NCBI GenBank assembly: GCA_002693605.1
Contig: NZQO01000152.1
Span: 1 to 12,056 of the forward strand
Reading direction: 5' to 3'
Length of the DNA: 12,056 nt
DNA from: Flavobacteriaceae bacterium
GTDB taxonomy: Bacteria; Bacteroidota; Bacteroidia; Flavobacteriales; Flavobacteriaceae
Position numbers and translations under genes: made by a program. Of the stretch, positions 1 through 6,565 are shown piece by piece. The notes beneath the pieces were generated by a model. The model worked only from the letters and a program-made list of their open reading frames with translations, did no database searches and had not been told where the DNA came from. Every line of letters begins with the position of its first letter. Position 1 is the stretch's first letter.

Positions 1-336
1 AGCCCCACTACCACGATTTTGCTGGTAGGGTATCAGGCCGAGGGTACACGGGGCCGGCAGTTACTGGAAGGCGCCCACGAAATTAAATTCTTCGGAAAAT
101 ATTATGCGGTAAAGGCTGCAGTCCACCATATTGATAGCCTTTCGGCGCACGCAGACCAAAAAGGATTGATGGATTGGATAGCTACTATCAAAAACGTGCC
201 CGAGGAAGTGTACTTGGTCCACGGCGAGCCCACGGCGCTAGATGCCCTGCGCGTAAAGATTAACGATAGCAAGGGTTGGCGTGTAAGTATTCCGCAGTTG
301 AACAGCGTAAAAACAATCTACATTGCGACTGGATAA
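1..336 (+). CDS. beta-CASP metallo-beta-lactamase-fold RNA hydrolase, C-terminal end (partial)
   Basis: The reading frame is open from the first base of the window, so this is the last 111 codons of a longer gene. Visible motifs are GTRGR (about residues 15-19 of the fragment), LSAHAD (about 47-52) and LVHGE. The histidines of the last two correspond to metal or catalytic positions in the beta-CASP/RMMBL part of RNA-processing metallo-hydrolases. Family knowledge places such proteins in the cytoplasm, cutting or trimming RNA; the specific substrate cannot be told. Full-length relatives are about 450-470 residues, so roughly three quarters lies upstream of the window. The TTG at position 19 is an internal codon, not a start. 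The stop lies 4 bp before a predicted Crp/Fnr-type promoter for the next gene, so the two are probably transcribed separately. Confidence 0.88.
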   Translation, partial: SPTTTILLVGYQAEGTRGRQLLEGAHEIKFFGKYYAVKAAVHHIDSLSAHADQKGLMDWIATIKNVPEEVYLVHGEPTALDALRVKINDSKGWRVSIPQLNSVKTIYIATG

Positions 337-340
337 CAGC

Positions 341-383
341 TGAGCGATATCATTTTTCCGGAACCACATTCCCCTTATTTTTA
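341..383 (+). promoter_or_regulatory. predicted Crp/Fnr-type box plus -7 element, upstream of the 403-1029 lipoprotein gene
   Basis: The palindrome TGAGCGATATCA (341-352, TGA-N6-TCA) is followed by TATTTTTA (376-383), one mismatch from the Bacteroidota -7 element TAnnTTTG. The dyad centre (346.5) is 36.5 nt from the last base of the -7 element, the same distance as in three other promoters of this window. Transcription would start near 387, leaving a leader of about 15 nt. The -7 match is imperfect; the invariant spacing is the main argument. Confidence 0.55.
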
Positions 384-402
384 TAGTCCTAAACCGAAGA
401 TA

Positions 403-1029
403 ATGAAACACCTATGCTGGTTTTTCCTCTGCACACTCCTTATGGGGTGCTCTAGCAGCAAGTTAGTAAACGAATGGAGAAATCCTGAAACGCCTGCCTT
501 TATGGCCGGCAAGATATTGATCGTGGGTATATCGCCCGATATAGAAATGCGTCGGACATTCGAGACCCATTTGGCAAACGAATTGGAAAAGCACGATATG
601 ATAGCCGTCAGGAGCGTCGATTTTTTCGAGTCGTCATTTACCACCTCTACGAAATCGGAAGCCCAACTTAGCCTCATTGAAAATCAGCTCGTCGAAGCCG
701 GTTTTGATGCCGTGCTATTTTCCAAGGTGGTAGGTTCCGAGAGCAAGGTGACATTGGTTAAGGCGTTTCGGAACATGGAAAAAACTTTTGCGTCCTTTCG
801 TGACTACTATTACGAAAACCAAGATGTTTACCAACGCGAAATGGAAAGCTACCAAGTTTATAACACCGAAACTTTGTTATACTGTATCTGTCCCCACCGC
901 GACAGGGAATTGCTCTGGCGCGGCGAGATTGATGTCGTAGCACCTTCCAAGACCCGCAAGTCTATTGCCGATTATGTGCGAACGCTACTCACCGCGTTCG
1001 AGGAGCAACAGTTGTTGGTAATTCCGTAG
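403..1029 (+). CDS. putative lipoprotein of unknown function (208 aa)
   Basis: I do not recognise the family with confidence. The N-terminus is a lipoprotein signal: a short charged start, a hydrophobic stretch, then a lipobox Leu-Met-Gly-Cys with the lipidated Cys at residue 16. The mature part looks soluble. It has an alternating beta/helix pattern (hydrophobic strand around 37-44, GFDAVL at 100-105), a tyrosine-rich stretch (DYYYENQDVY at 134-143), and a late strand ELLWRGEIDV before a C-terminal helix. This resembles small envelope lipoproteins of the DUF4136 kind only loosely. The gene lies 39 bp ahead of a DUF6544-like membrane protein and probably forms an operon with it. A predicted Crp/Fnr-type promoter (341-383) ends 19 bp before the ATG, suggesting anaerobic or nitrogen-oxide-responsive expression. 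Confidence 0.8.
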   Translation: MKHLCWFFLCTLLMGCSSSKLVNEWRNPETPAFMAGKILIVGISPDIEMRRTFETHLANELEKHDMIAVRSVDFFESSFTTSTKSEAQLSLIENQLVEAGFDAVLFSKVVGSESKVTLVKAFRNMEKTFASFRDYYYENQDVYQREMESYQVYNTETLLYCICPHRDRELLWRGEIDVVAPSKTRKSIADYVRTLLTAFEEQQLLVIP

Positions 1030-1068
1030 ACGGGCGTAGCGTCAAAATCGTTAACCCAAATATATTGT

Positions 1069-2160
1069 ATGCGAATCGTACTATTTCTTTTACTAGTATG
1101 CCACGCCCTTATCCATCTGTTGGGTACCGCCAAGGCATTCGGGTGGGGCAACATTAGTCAGTTAACACAACCTATCTCCCAACCACAAGGTTTTTTTTGG
1201 ACCTTCGCGGCGGCGCTGTTTTTAGTGTCGGCCGCACTATTTTTTCTTCGGAAAGAATCGTGGGCGCTCGTTGCCATTGCAGCCGTGCTCGTTTCCCAAA
1301 CCGTAATTATGCTAGTGTGGAAAGACGCCTGGTTCGGAACGATTGCCAATGCACTGATTCTAATTGCCGCGGTGCTGAGCCTCTTCGCCTCAAACTTTGA
1401 GCATAATTATAGGCACGATGTGCGCGATTTATTGCAAGCGACCAACTTCCGCACCGATACCCTGACCGAGGCCCATATAGCCCATTTGCCCCCACCCGTT
1501 CAGCAGTATTTGCGGTATGTAGGCGTTGTTGGCAGGCCCGTTGTGGTAAATTTCAGGGCCCAAATGAGGGGAAGGATGCGCTCTCGCGAAACCGATTGGT
1601 TTTCCTTTAGGGCCCAGCAATATTCCTTTATCGACTCGCCTGCGCGTTACTTTTTTATGAAGGCGAAGATAAGTGGCCTACCCATAACGGGCTACCATAA
1701 ATACGAGGGAATTTCCGCCTCGATGGTTATTCGTCTGCTATCTGCAATTACCGTACAACATACTGATTCACCGGAGCTATTTAAGGCCGAAACGGTTACG
1801 TTCTTGAACGATCTCTGTCTCTTCGCCCCGGCGGGACTAATCGATTCGCGACTGGAGTGGGGGGCATGGGATAACCATTCGGCAACCGTGAGCCTTCGCA
1901 ACGGGGGTACGAACGTTTCGGCCACCTTGCACTTTAATGGGGCAGGGGAGTTGGAGAATTTTGTATCAGACGACCGGTACGATGTTTCAGAAAATAAAAC
2001 GGTCCGCTTTTCAACGCCCGTCTCGGGGTATCGTGACTTCAATGGGTATCGGCTTCCTTCCTTCGGAGAGGCCATTTGGCACTATGCCGAGGGGGCATTC
2101 ACATATGGCGAGTTTCACATTCAGAAAATTTCCTATAACGTGCCCAAGCTTATCAATTAA
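1069..2160 (+). CDS. DUF6544-like integral membrane protein (363 aa)
   Basis: The N-terminal third is membrane-embedded, with hydrophobic segments at about residues 1-20, 41-60, 67-84 and 89-107. It is followed by a soluble domain of about 240 residues. Two stretches match what I recall of the DUF6544 (formerly DUF6920) family: PPVQQYLRYVG at 142-152 and ETVTFLNDLCLFAPAGLID at 241-259. No catalytic residue can be assigned and the family has no established function that I know of. The gene has no obvious promoter of its own in the 39-bp gap after the lipoprotein gene, so it is probably co-transcribed from the promoter at 341-383. Its TAA stop overlaps the stop of the convergent universal stress gene within the palindrome TTAA (2157-2160). 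ATG at 1069 begins directly with the first hydrophobic segment. Confidence 0.82.
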   Translation: MRIVLFLLLVCHALIHLLGTAKAFGWGNISQLTQPISQPQGFFWTFAAALFLVSAALFFLRKESWALVAIAAVLVSQTVIMLVWKDAWFGTIANALILIAAVLSLFASNFEHNYRHDVRDLLQATNFRTDTLTEAHIAHLPPPVQQYLRYVGVVGRPVVVNFRAQMRGRMRSRETDWFSFRAQQYSFIDSPARYFFMKAKISGLPITGYHKYEGISASMVIRLLSAITVQHTDSPELFKAETVTFLNDLCLFAPAGLIDSRLEWGAWDNHSATVSLRNGGTNVSATLHFNGAGELENFVSDDRYDVSENKTVRFSTPVSGYRDFNGYRLPSFGEAIWHYAEGAFTYGEFHIQKISYNVPKLIN

Positions 2161-2993
2161 TGGCGGTGCAGCACCACAAGCGGTACCCGCGTTTCGTAGC
2201 TTACCTGGGAAATTTCAGAACCAAAAACAAACCGTTCCAAAAATGATTCGCGCACCACGAACATGGCGTGCAGTCCCGGATGGAACAGCTGAACGAAGGC
2301 ATCGATTGCCACCGCGGTAGGGATTCCCGTTAGCGCATGGAAACTATGGTCTGTGCCCGAGAACACCGTTGCGATGTTGTGGTCTTCCTCCTCGGTGGGG
2401 TTCGCAATGGCGTCATCATCGATATCCAGTACCTGTACATGCGGACTTCCATGAAGCTTCAGTAATCTGAAAAGCGGTTCCATGACCTCCTTCTGCAAGT
2501 CATCGCCATGGTGAAGGCTAAAGAGAACCGATTTGACGGGTTGGAAGGAAATAGCTTCCGGAATGGCGAGTAACGGGCAGTCTACCTCCCGAATAACGGT
2601 TAGGGTATTGCTGCCAAAGAGTACCTCATTGGCGTTGGTAGCACCGTTGGTGCCCATTACGATGAGGTCTATGTCATACAGGGAAACGGCCTGGTTGATG
2701 GCATCAACGAAATTATCGAAATCTACCTTAGCCTGAAAGGTGAACTCTTGATTGGCGTATGCTTTCTCGAAGGCTTTCATAAAATCCGTTAAAGCCGCCT
2801 TGTTATCTGCCATAATCGCATCGTAGACTGAGCTTTTGGGCGATGCTGACAATATATCACCGGTAACATATTCGTGTGCCTTCTGTACATTCAGAAAATA
2901 GAACGTACAGGAATGGCCCTTGAAGAAATCGAGCGCATACCGGATGGCGTTTTTCGAATTTTCGGAAAAATCTGTTGGAAGTAAGATGTTCAT
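2157..2993 (-). CDS. universal stress protein, tandem UspA-type (278 aa)
   Basis: This is a cytoplasmic tandem-Usp protein. Domain 1 (about 1-146) starts with NILLPTDFSENSKNAI, typical of the fold. It carries the nucleotide-binding signature G-2x-G-9x-G-S (Gly114, Gly117, Gly127), so it probably binds ATP. Domain 2 (about 151-278) keeps the fold pattern, ending in VPLVVLHRH, but shows no complete G-2x-G-9x-G signature, so it may not bind nucleotide. Usp proteins modulate stress and energy-starvation survival; no enzymatic reaction is implied. The gene points away from the cytochrome c/nosZ unit. Its predicted promoter (3018-3060, minus strand) has the same box and spacing as the nosZ and norC promoters, so I infer it is induced by oxygen limitation or nitrogen oxides. 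The predicted leader is about 20 nt. Confidence 0.93.
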   Translation of the reverse strand: MNILLPTDFSENSKNAIRYALDFFKGHSCTFYFLNVQKAHEYVTGDILSASPKSSVYDAIMADNKAALTDFMKAFEKAYANQEFTFQAKVDFDNFVDAINQAVSLYDIDLIVMGTNGATNANEVLFGSNTLTVIREVDCPLLAIPEAISFQPVKSVLFSLHHGDDLQKEVMEPLFRLLKLHGSPHVQVLDIDDDAIANPTEEEDHNIATVFSGTDHSFHALTGIPTAVAIDAFVQLFHPGLHAMFVVRESFLERFVFGSEISQVSYETRVPLVVLHRH

Positions 2994-3017
2994 GTTATTG
3001 CGTATTTGTTGTAAGCC

Positions 3018-3060
3018 GAAAGCTACGGTGGTTTATTCAACTAGAAAATGACAATAATCA
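3018..3060 (-). promoter_or_regulatory. predicted Crp/Fnr-type box plus -7 element for the universal stress gene
   Basis: Read on the minus strand, the box is TGATTATTGTCA (3060 down to 3049, TGA-N6-TCA). The -7 element is TAGCTTTC (3025 down to 3018), one mismatch from TAnnTTTG. The dyad centre at 3054.5 is 36.5 nt from the last base of the -7 element, identical to the other three promoters. Transcription would start near 3014, about 20 nt before the ATG. Confidence 0.55.
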
Positions 3061-3131
3061 ACTCTACCTCATATAAACATCTGATTGTCAATTTTTTCTT
3101 AAAAATCATTACAAAGTAGGCGGGAGCTATG

Positions 3132-3176
3132 GTTCGTTATCAATAAAAGGTCTCTGCGGTACTTAGTACAACGAAC
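3132..3176. repeat. nested inverted repeat in the divergent intergenic region
   Basis: An outer perfect 7-bp repeat pairs GTTCGTT (3132-3138) with AACGAAC (3170-3176). Inside its right side lies a perfect palindrome GTACTTAGTAC (3159-3169). It sits between the two divergent promoters, about 50 bp upstream of the plus-strand box. It could be a second operator, a DNA-bending site or chance; no function can be assigned. Confidence 0.35.
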
Positions 3177-3226
3177 GCGAGGTGGTAACCAATAAACCCA
3201 CTATTAAGACAAATAAGTCCTTTATA

Positions 3227-3269
3227 TGATAAAAGTCATTTTATATCCTTCCCTGCCCTCTTATTTTTG
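3227..3269 (+). promoter_or_regulatory. predicted Crp/Fnr-type box plus -7 element for the cytochrome c-FAS1-nosZ unit
   Basis: The box TGATAAAAGTCA (3227-3238) lies within the longer palindrome ATGA-N6-TCAT (3226-3239). The -7 element TATTTTTG (3262-3269) is a perfect match to TAnnTTTG. The dyad centre at 3232.5 is 36.5 nt from the final G, which places the box near -41, the class II activator position, in place of a -33 element. The predicted leader is about 20 nt. Confidence 0.65.
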
Positions 3270-3293
3270 CCCTGTAATTTAATCACTACTACT

Positions 3294-3791
3294 ATGAAAT
3301 ATGCACTAAAAAGCCTCCTATTGGTAACCGTACTCGCTTTGGTAAGCTGTGGGGGCAACGACGAGAAAAAAGAAAAGGAAACTCTAAAGATTGGCGGTTC
3401 TGATAAGAAAGTCGTCGTAAAACAAAATGCCACGCCACCCGAAGCCGATTTGATCGACTTAAACAGCATTGGCGTGGGTCCCATCAAAGATATTGAGCTT
3501 GCCGCAACGGTAGACCAGGCAATGGCAAAGTCTGGCGAAGCGCTATTTAAGAGCAAGTGTATGGCCTGCCATAAGCCCGATAAACGCTTTATTGGTCCGG
3601 CTCCAAAAGATGTGTTGAAAAGACGCTCTCCAGAATGGGTTATGAACATGATCCTCAATCCTGAGGAGATGGTGCAAAAAGATCCCGTTGCAAAGCAGCT
3701 GCTCATAGAGTACAATGGTTCGCCTATGGCTAACCAAGGTTTGACAGAGGATGAAGCACGCCAAATATTGGAGTATTTCCGAACCCTATAG
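3294..3791 (+). CDS. monohaem cytochrome c lipoprotein (165 aa)
   Basis: A lipoprotein signal ends in Leu-Val-Ser-Cys with Cys19 as the lipidation site. A charged linker (about 20-75) leads to a single class I cytochrome c domain. The haem attachment site is CMACH at 89-93, and the likely sixth ligand is Met145 in GSPMANQGLT. A C-terminal helix of the usual kind ends the protein. It is therefore a periplasm-facing, membrane-anchored electron carrier. It is first in an apparent operon with a FAS1 lipoprotein and nosZ, so the natural inference is that it passes electrons to NosZ, and possibly NorC, from the respiratory chain. ATG 3294 is chosen because it begins the signal peptide; an upstream TTG at 3267 lies inside the predicted -7 element. 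Confidence 0.9.
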   Translation: MKYALKSLLLVTVLALVSCGGNDEKKEKETLKIGGSDKKVVVKQNATPPEADLIDLNSIGVGPIKDIELAATVDQAMAKSGEALFKSKCMACHKPDKRFIGPAPKDVLKRRSPEWVMNMILNPEEMVQKDPVAKQLLIEYNGSPMANQGLTEDEARQILEYFRTL

Positions 3792-3823
3792 TTCACGCAC
3801 CTAACCCTTAAAACCATAATATT

Positions 3824-4396
3824 ATGAAAACAATACCTAAATTTTTGTGCGCCGCAGTATGTGTCATAGCGTTTGCCGCCTGTAAAAATGATACGCAGTC
3901 CAATGCCGATACCACCACAACTACAAATGTGGCCAGTGAAAATTCCGCACGACAGGGGCAGGCTTTCATCAAGGATGATGAGGGACAGCCTACCGTTTTG
4001 GATATCGCTATTGGTTCTGAAAGTCACAGCACCCTGGTGGCAGCCGTACAGGCCGCCGAATTGGAGAATGCACTGGTAAACGCCGGACCGCTTATGGTCT
4101 TCGCGCCCACCAATGAGGCTTTCGACGCACTTCCCGAAGGAACGGTTGAGGACCTACTAAAGCCCGAGAACAAGCCAAAGTTGGCCTATATCTTAAAGCA
4201 CCACGTAACTCCCGGCAACTACGATAAGGAATTTTTAAAAAAATTCAAGAAACTGGGCCAGGCCAGTAACCAGAACATTGCCGTAACGGTTGAAGGGGAC
4301 GATGTATATGTGGGCGGCGCCAAGATCCTGGCAAGTGTCCCAGCCGGTAACGGTATCGTGCACGTAGTCGATAAAGTAATTATTCCAGAACAATAA
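3824..4396 (+). CDS. fasciclin (FAS1) domain lipoprotein (190 aa)
   Basis: The signal peptide ends in Phe-Ala-Ala-Cys, with Cys20 as lipidation site, followed by a Thr/Asn/Ser-rich linker (about 21-45). One FAS1 domain covers about 57-188. Its two family motifs are clear: FAPTNEAF at 93-100 (H1) and GIVHVVDKVIIP at 177-188 (H2), with HHV at 126-128 between them. FAS1 domains usually mediate adhesion or protein binding outside the cytoplasm; no enzymatic role is known for this one. The gene lies 32 bp after the cytochrome c gene and 20 bp before nosZ, with no promoter or terminator between them, so all three are probably one transcript. A role with NosZ, such as docking or stabilising it or its donor at the membrane, is inference from linkage only. 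Confidence 0.93.
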   Translation: MKTIPKFLCAAVCVIAFAACKNDTQSNADTTTTTNVASENSARQGQAFIKDDEGQPTVLDIAIGSESHSTLVAAVQAAELENALVNAGPLMVFAPTNEAFDALPEGTVEDLLKPENKPKLAYILKHHVTPGNYDKEFLKKFKKLGQASNQNIAVTVEGDDVYVGGAKILASVPAGNGIVHVVDKVIIPEQ

Positions 4397-4416
4397 CAAT
4401 TTAAATCAACATTTAT

Positions 4417-6381
4417 ATGAAACGATTATTTAAAAGTATTTCATTGCTCGCCTTGGTAGCTGGCGTCTTTACCAGTTGCAACAATAGCGAGTCTTCTAAT
4501 AACGGCGATCGTGGCGCATTGGCCTCGAACGTAGCAGAGAAAGTCTACGTGGCTCCAGGCGAGCACGACGATTATTACGCCTTTATCTCGGGTGGATATA
4601 GCGGTAACCTCACGGTTTACGGCTTGCCATCTGGTAGAATGTTCAAGGAAATTCCGGTTTTCTCTCAGTTTCCCACTAGTGGATATGGATATTCCGAGGA
4701 AACCAAACCTATGCTCAATACCTCACACGGATTTATTCCTTGGGACGATTCGCATCACCCCGATATTTCTCAAACCAACGGAAAATTGGATGGTCGATGG
4801 GTTTTCATAAACGGAAATAACACCCCGCGTATCGCGAAGATAGACTTGAAAACCTTTGAGACTACCGAAATCATCGAGGTTCCTAATAGTGGAGGTAACC
4901 ACAGCTCGTCTTTCGTTACGGAAAATACCGAATATGTGGTAGCGGGCACCCGATTTTCAGTTCCCATTCCGCAGCAGGATATTTCAATTAAGGAATATAA
5001 AGGGAAATTCAAGGGCACCTTGTCATTTATTAGTGTAGATCCTGAAGATGGCCGAATGGCAATCAAATTCCAGCTTTTAATGCCTGGTTTTGATTATGAC
5101 CTTGGTCACCCCGGACGCGGAAAGTCGCACGGCTGGTTCTTCTTTACCACGTACAATACCGAAGAGGCCCATACCTTGCTGGAAGTAAACGCTTCACAGA
5201 ACGATAAGGACTTCATTGCCGCGATAAACTGGAAGGCGATCGAAGAATATGTGAATAACGGTGGCGGAAAAATGATGCCCGCAAAATACGCCCATAACGT
5301 ATACGACGAGCACACCCACTCTGCCACGTCAACAATGATGGACGAAGTGCTTATGGTGGACCCCACCGAGGTGCCCGGAGCGGTATTTTTGTTGCCAACG
5401 CCTAAGTCTCCGCATGGTGTGGATGTAGATCCTTCAGGAGAATATATCATTGGAAACGGAAAACTTTCTGCCGACTTGACCATCCATTCTTTCGACAATA
5501 TGATAAACGCAATTGAAAACGAAAAGTTTGATGGCGATGCCTACGGAATACCTATTATTCAATTTGAGGATGTACTAGAAGGCACTGTAACACAAGCAGG
5601 TTTGGGCCCCTTGCACACCGAGTTTGACGGAAAGGGAAATGCCTACACCACTTTCTTCATCTCTTCCGAATTGGTAAAATGGAACTTAGAGACACGCGAA
5701 GTGATAGATCGCCAGCCTAACTACTATTCAGTAGGGCACGTAATGATCCCCGGTGGAAACTCCAGAGAACCGTTTGGGAAATATGCGGTGGCTATGAACA
5801 AGATTACGAAAGACCGTTATTTGCCTACAGGTCCTGAATTGGAGCACTCTGCACAGCTCTTCGACATTTCGGGTGAGAAAATGGAGCTGTTGCTAGATTT
5901 CCCAACGCATGGCGAACCGCACTACGCAGCCGGTATTCCAGCAGACATTATAAAAGAGAATTCACAAAAAATCTACAGACTGGAAGATAACAAGCACAAG
6001 TACGTAACCCCTACCGCCGGAGATGCCAGGGTAGAGCGTAACGGAAACGAGGTACATATTTATATGAGCATGATACGTAGCCACTTTACACCCGATAACA
6101 TTGAGGGTATTAAGGTTGGAGACAAGGTGTATTTCCACATTACCAACCACGAGCAAGATTTCGATGTACCTCACGGTTTTGCAATGATGGGAGCCAACAA
6201 TGCCGAGTTGCTAATTATGCCAGGCCAAACTAAAACACTGTTTTGGGAGCCCAAGCAAGTGGGTGTATGGCCTTTCTACTGTACCGACTTCTGTTCGGCG
6301 CTGCACCAGGAAATGCAGGGGTATATACGCGTATCGCCTGCCAGTTCAAACCTTGAACTTAGTTGGTCGTTGGGCGAATAA
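4417..6381 (+). CDS. nosZ: nitrous oxide reductase NosZ, clade II, predicted lipoprotein (654 aa)
   Basis: NosZ reduces N2O to N2 in the periplasm using a CuA electron-entry site and a four-copper CuZ centre. The seven CuZ histidines are recognisable: His113 and His114 (SHHPD), His162, His333 (SPHGVDV), His400 (GPLHTEF), His441 and His502 (GEPHYA). Several ligand spacings equal those I recall for Pseudomonas/Paracoccus NosZ. The C-terminal cupredoxin domain has CuA ligands His586, Cys622, Cys626, His630 and Met633 in CTDFCSALHQEM; Asp624 stands where clade I enzymes have Trp. There is no Tat twin-arginine signal. Instead a Sec-type signal ends in Phe-Thr-Ser-Cys, so Cys21 may be lipidated. 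It is last in the unit with the cytochrome c and FAS1 genes, and two hairpins follow. All ligands are present, so the enzyme should be active. Confidence 0.97.
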   Translation: MKRLFKSISLLALVAGVFTSCNNSESSNNGDRGALASNVAEKVYVAPGEHDDYYAFISGGYSGNLTVYGLPSGRMFKEIPVFSQFPTSGYGYSEETKPMLNTSHGFIPWDDSHHPDISQTNGKLDGRWVFINGNNTPRIAKIDLKTFETTEIIEVPNSGGNHSSSFVTENTEYVVAGTRFSVPIPQQDISIKEYKGKFKGTLSFISVDPEDGRMAIKFQLLMPGFDYDLGHPGRGKSHGWFFFTTYNTEEAHTLLEVNASQNDKDFIAAINWKAIEEYVNNGGGKMMPAKYAHNVYDEHTHSATSTMMDEVLMVDPTEVPGAVFLLPTPKSPHGVDVDPSGEYIIGNGKLSADLTIHSFDNMINAIENEKFDGDAYGIPIIQFEDVLEGTVTQAGLGPLHTEFDGKGNAYTTFFISSELVKWNLETREVIDRQPNYYSVGHVMIPGGNSREPFGKYAVAMNKITKDRYLPTGPELEHSAQLFDISGEKMELLLDFPTHGEPHYAAGIPADIIKENSQKIYRLEDNKHKYVTPTAGDARVERNGNEVHIYMSMIRSHFTPDNIEGIKVGDKVYFHITNHEQDFDVPHGFAMMGANNAELLIMPGQTKTLFWEPKQVGVWPFYCTDFCSALHQEMQGYIRVSPASSNLELSWSLGE

Positions 6382-6393
6382 TAAAATGATTGT

Positions 6394-6426
6394 GGAAACA
6401 TTCGGTTAGTGATTGATAATGTTTCC
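6394..6426 (+). repeat. stem-loop immediately downstream of nosZ
   Basis: A perfect 9-bp inverted repeat pairs GGAAACATT (6394-6402) with AATGTTTCC (6418-6426). With one bulged base the stem extends by TGT/ACA. It lies 13 bp after the nosZ stop and just before a stronger hairpin. It may protect the 3' end of the nosZ mRNA or add to termination. Confidence 0.55.
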
Positions 6427-6431
6427 TACAA

Positions 6432-6462
6432 AAGGCGGGGGTTAGTTGATTGCCCCCGCCTT
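6432..6462 (+). terminator. terminator-like GC-rich hairpin after nosZ
   Basis: A perfect 10-bp stem pairs AAGGCGGGGG (6432-6441) with CCCCCGCCTT (6453-6462) around an 11-nt loop. The 3' flank is ATTTAAAT, which is AT-rich but lacks a long T tract. It probably ends the cytochrome c-FAS1-nosZ transcript, at least in part; read-through into the next gene is possible. Confidence 0.75.
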
Positions 6463-6565
6463 ATTTAAATAGTGTAAAATCAACGCGAATAGTAAAGTGA
6501 AATGACCAATTCTCATTGCCCATAGTAACACTGGATACCGGTAACGGTTTCAAAAAGCATAGAAA
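6463..6565 (+). promoter_or_regulatory. leader of the 6566-7216 gene; promoter expected but not clearly seen
   Basis: Because a strong hairpin precedes it, this stretch should carry a promoter if nosL-nosDFY are transcribed separately. The only dyad found is AATGA-N7-TCATT (6501-6517), one base wider than the TGA-N6-TCA boxes of this window, and no TAnnTTTG element lies at the matching distance. The short palindrome TACCGGTA (6536-6543) is also present. I do not call a specific promoter. Confidence 0.3.

Larger units (their letters stand above)
2994..3293. other. divergent intergenic region between the universal stress gene and the cytochrome c gene
   Basis: This 300-bp non-coding stretch holds two predicted promoters, listed separately: 3018-3060 on the minus strand and 3227-3269 on the plus strand. 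Between them, at 3061-3226, are an AT-rich tract (about 3089-3110) and a nested inverted repeat at 3132-3176. I see no convincing ORF and no RNA gene here. Confidence 0.75.

Noticed and set aside
1692..2075. Minus-strand open frame opposite the DUF6544-like gene
   Set aside because: Low-complexity composition without domain signs; explained as a shadow of the plus-strand gene.
3081..3091. TGATTGTCA as another Crp/Fnr-type site
   Set aside because: The half-sites are separated by three bases instead of six and no -7 element lies at the common distance.
3267..3293. Possible TTG start extending the cytochrome c gene upstream
   Set aside because: It would add nine residues before the signal peptide and begins inside the predicted -7 element; ATG 3294 gives a normal lipoprotein signal.
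3236..4027. 263-codon open frame on the minus strand across the cytochrome c and FAS1 genes
   Set aside because: It runs antisense to two genes with clear haem, FAS1 and lipobox motifs, spans an intergenic gap, and its translation shows no recognisable domain.
5106..5498. Minus-strand open frame inside nosZ
   Set aside because: nosZ is complete in the plus strand with all copper ligands; the antisense frame has no signal, motif or start context.
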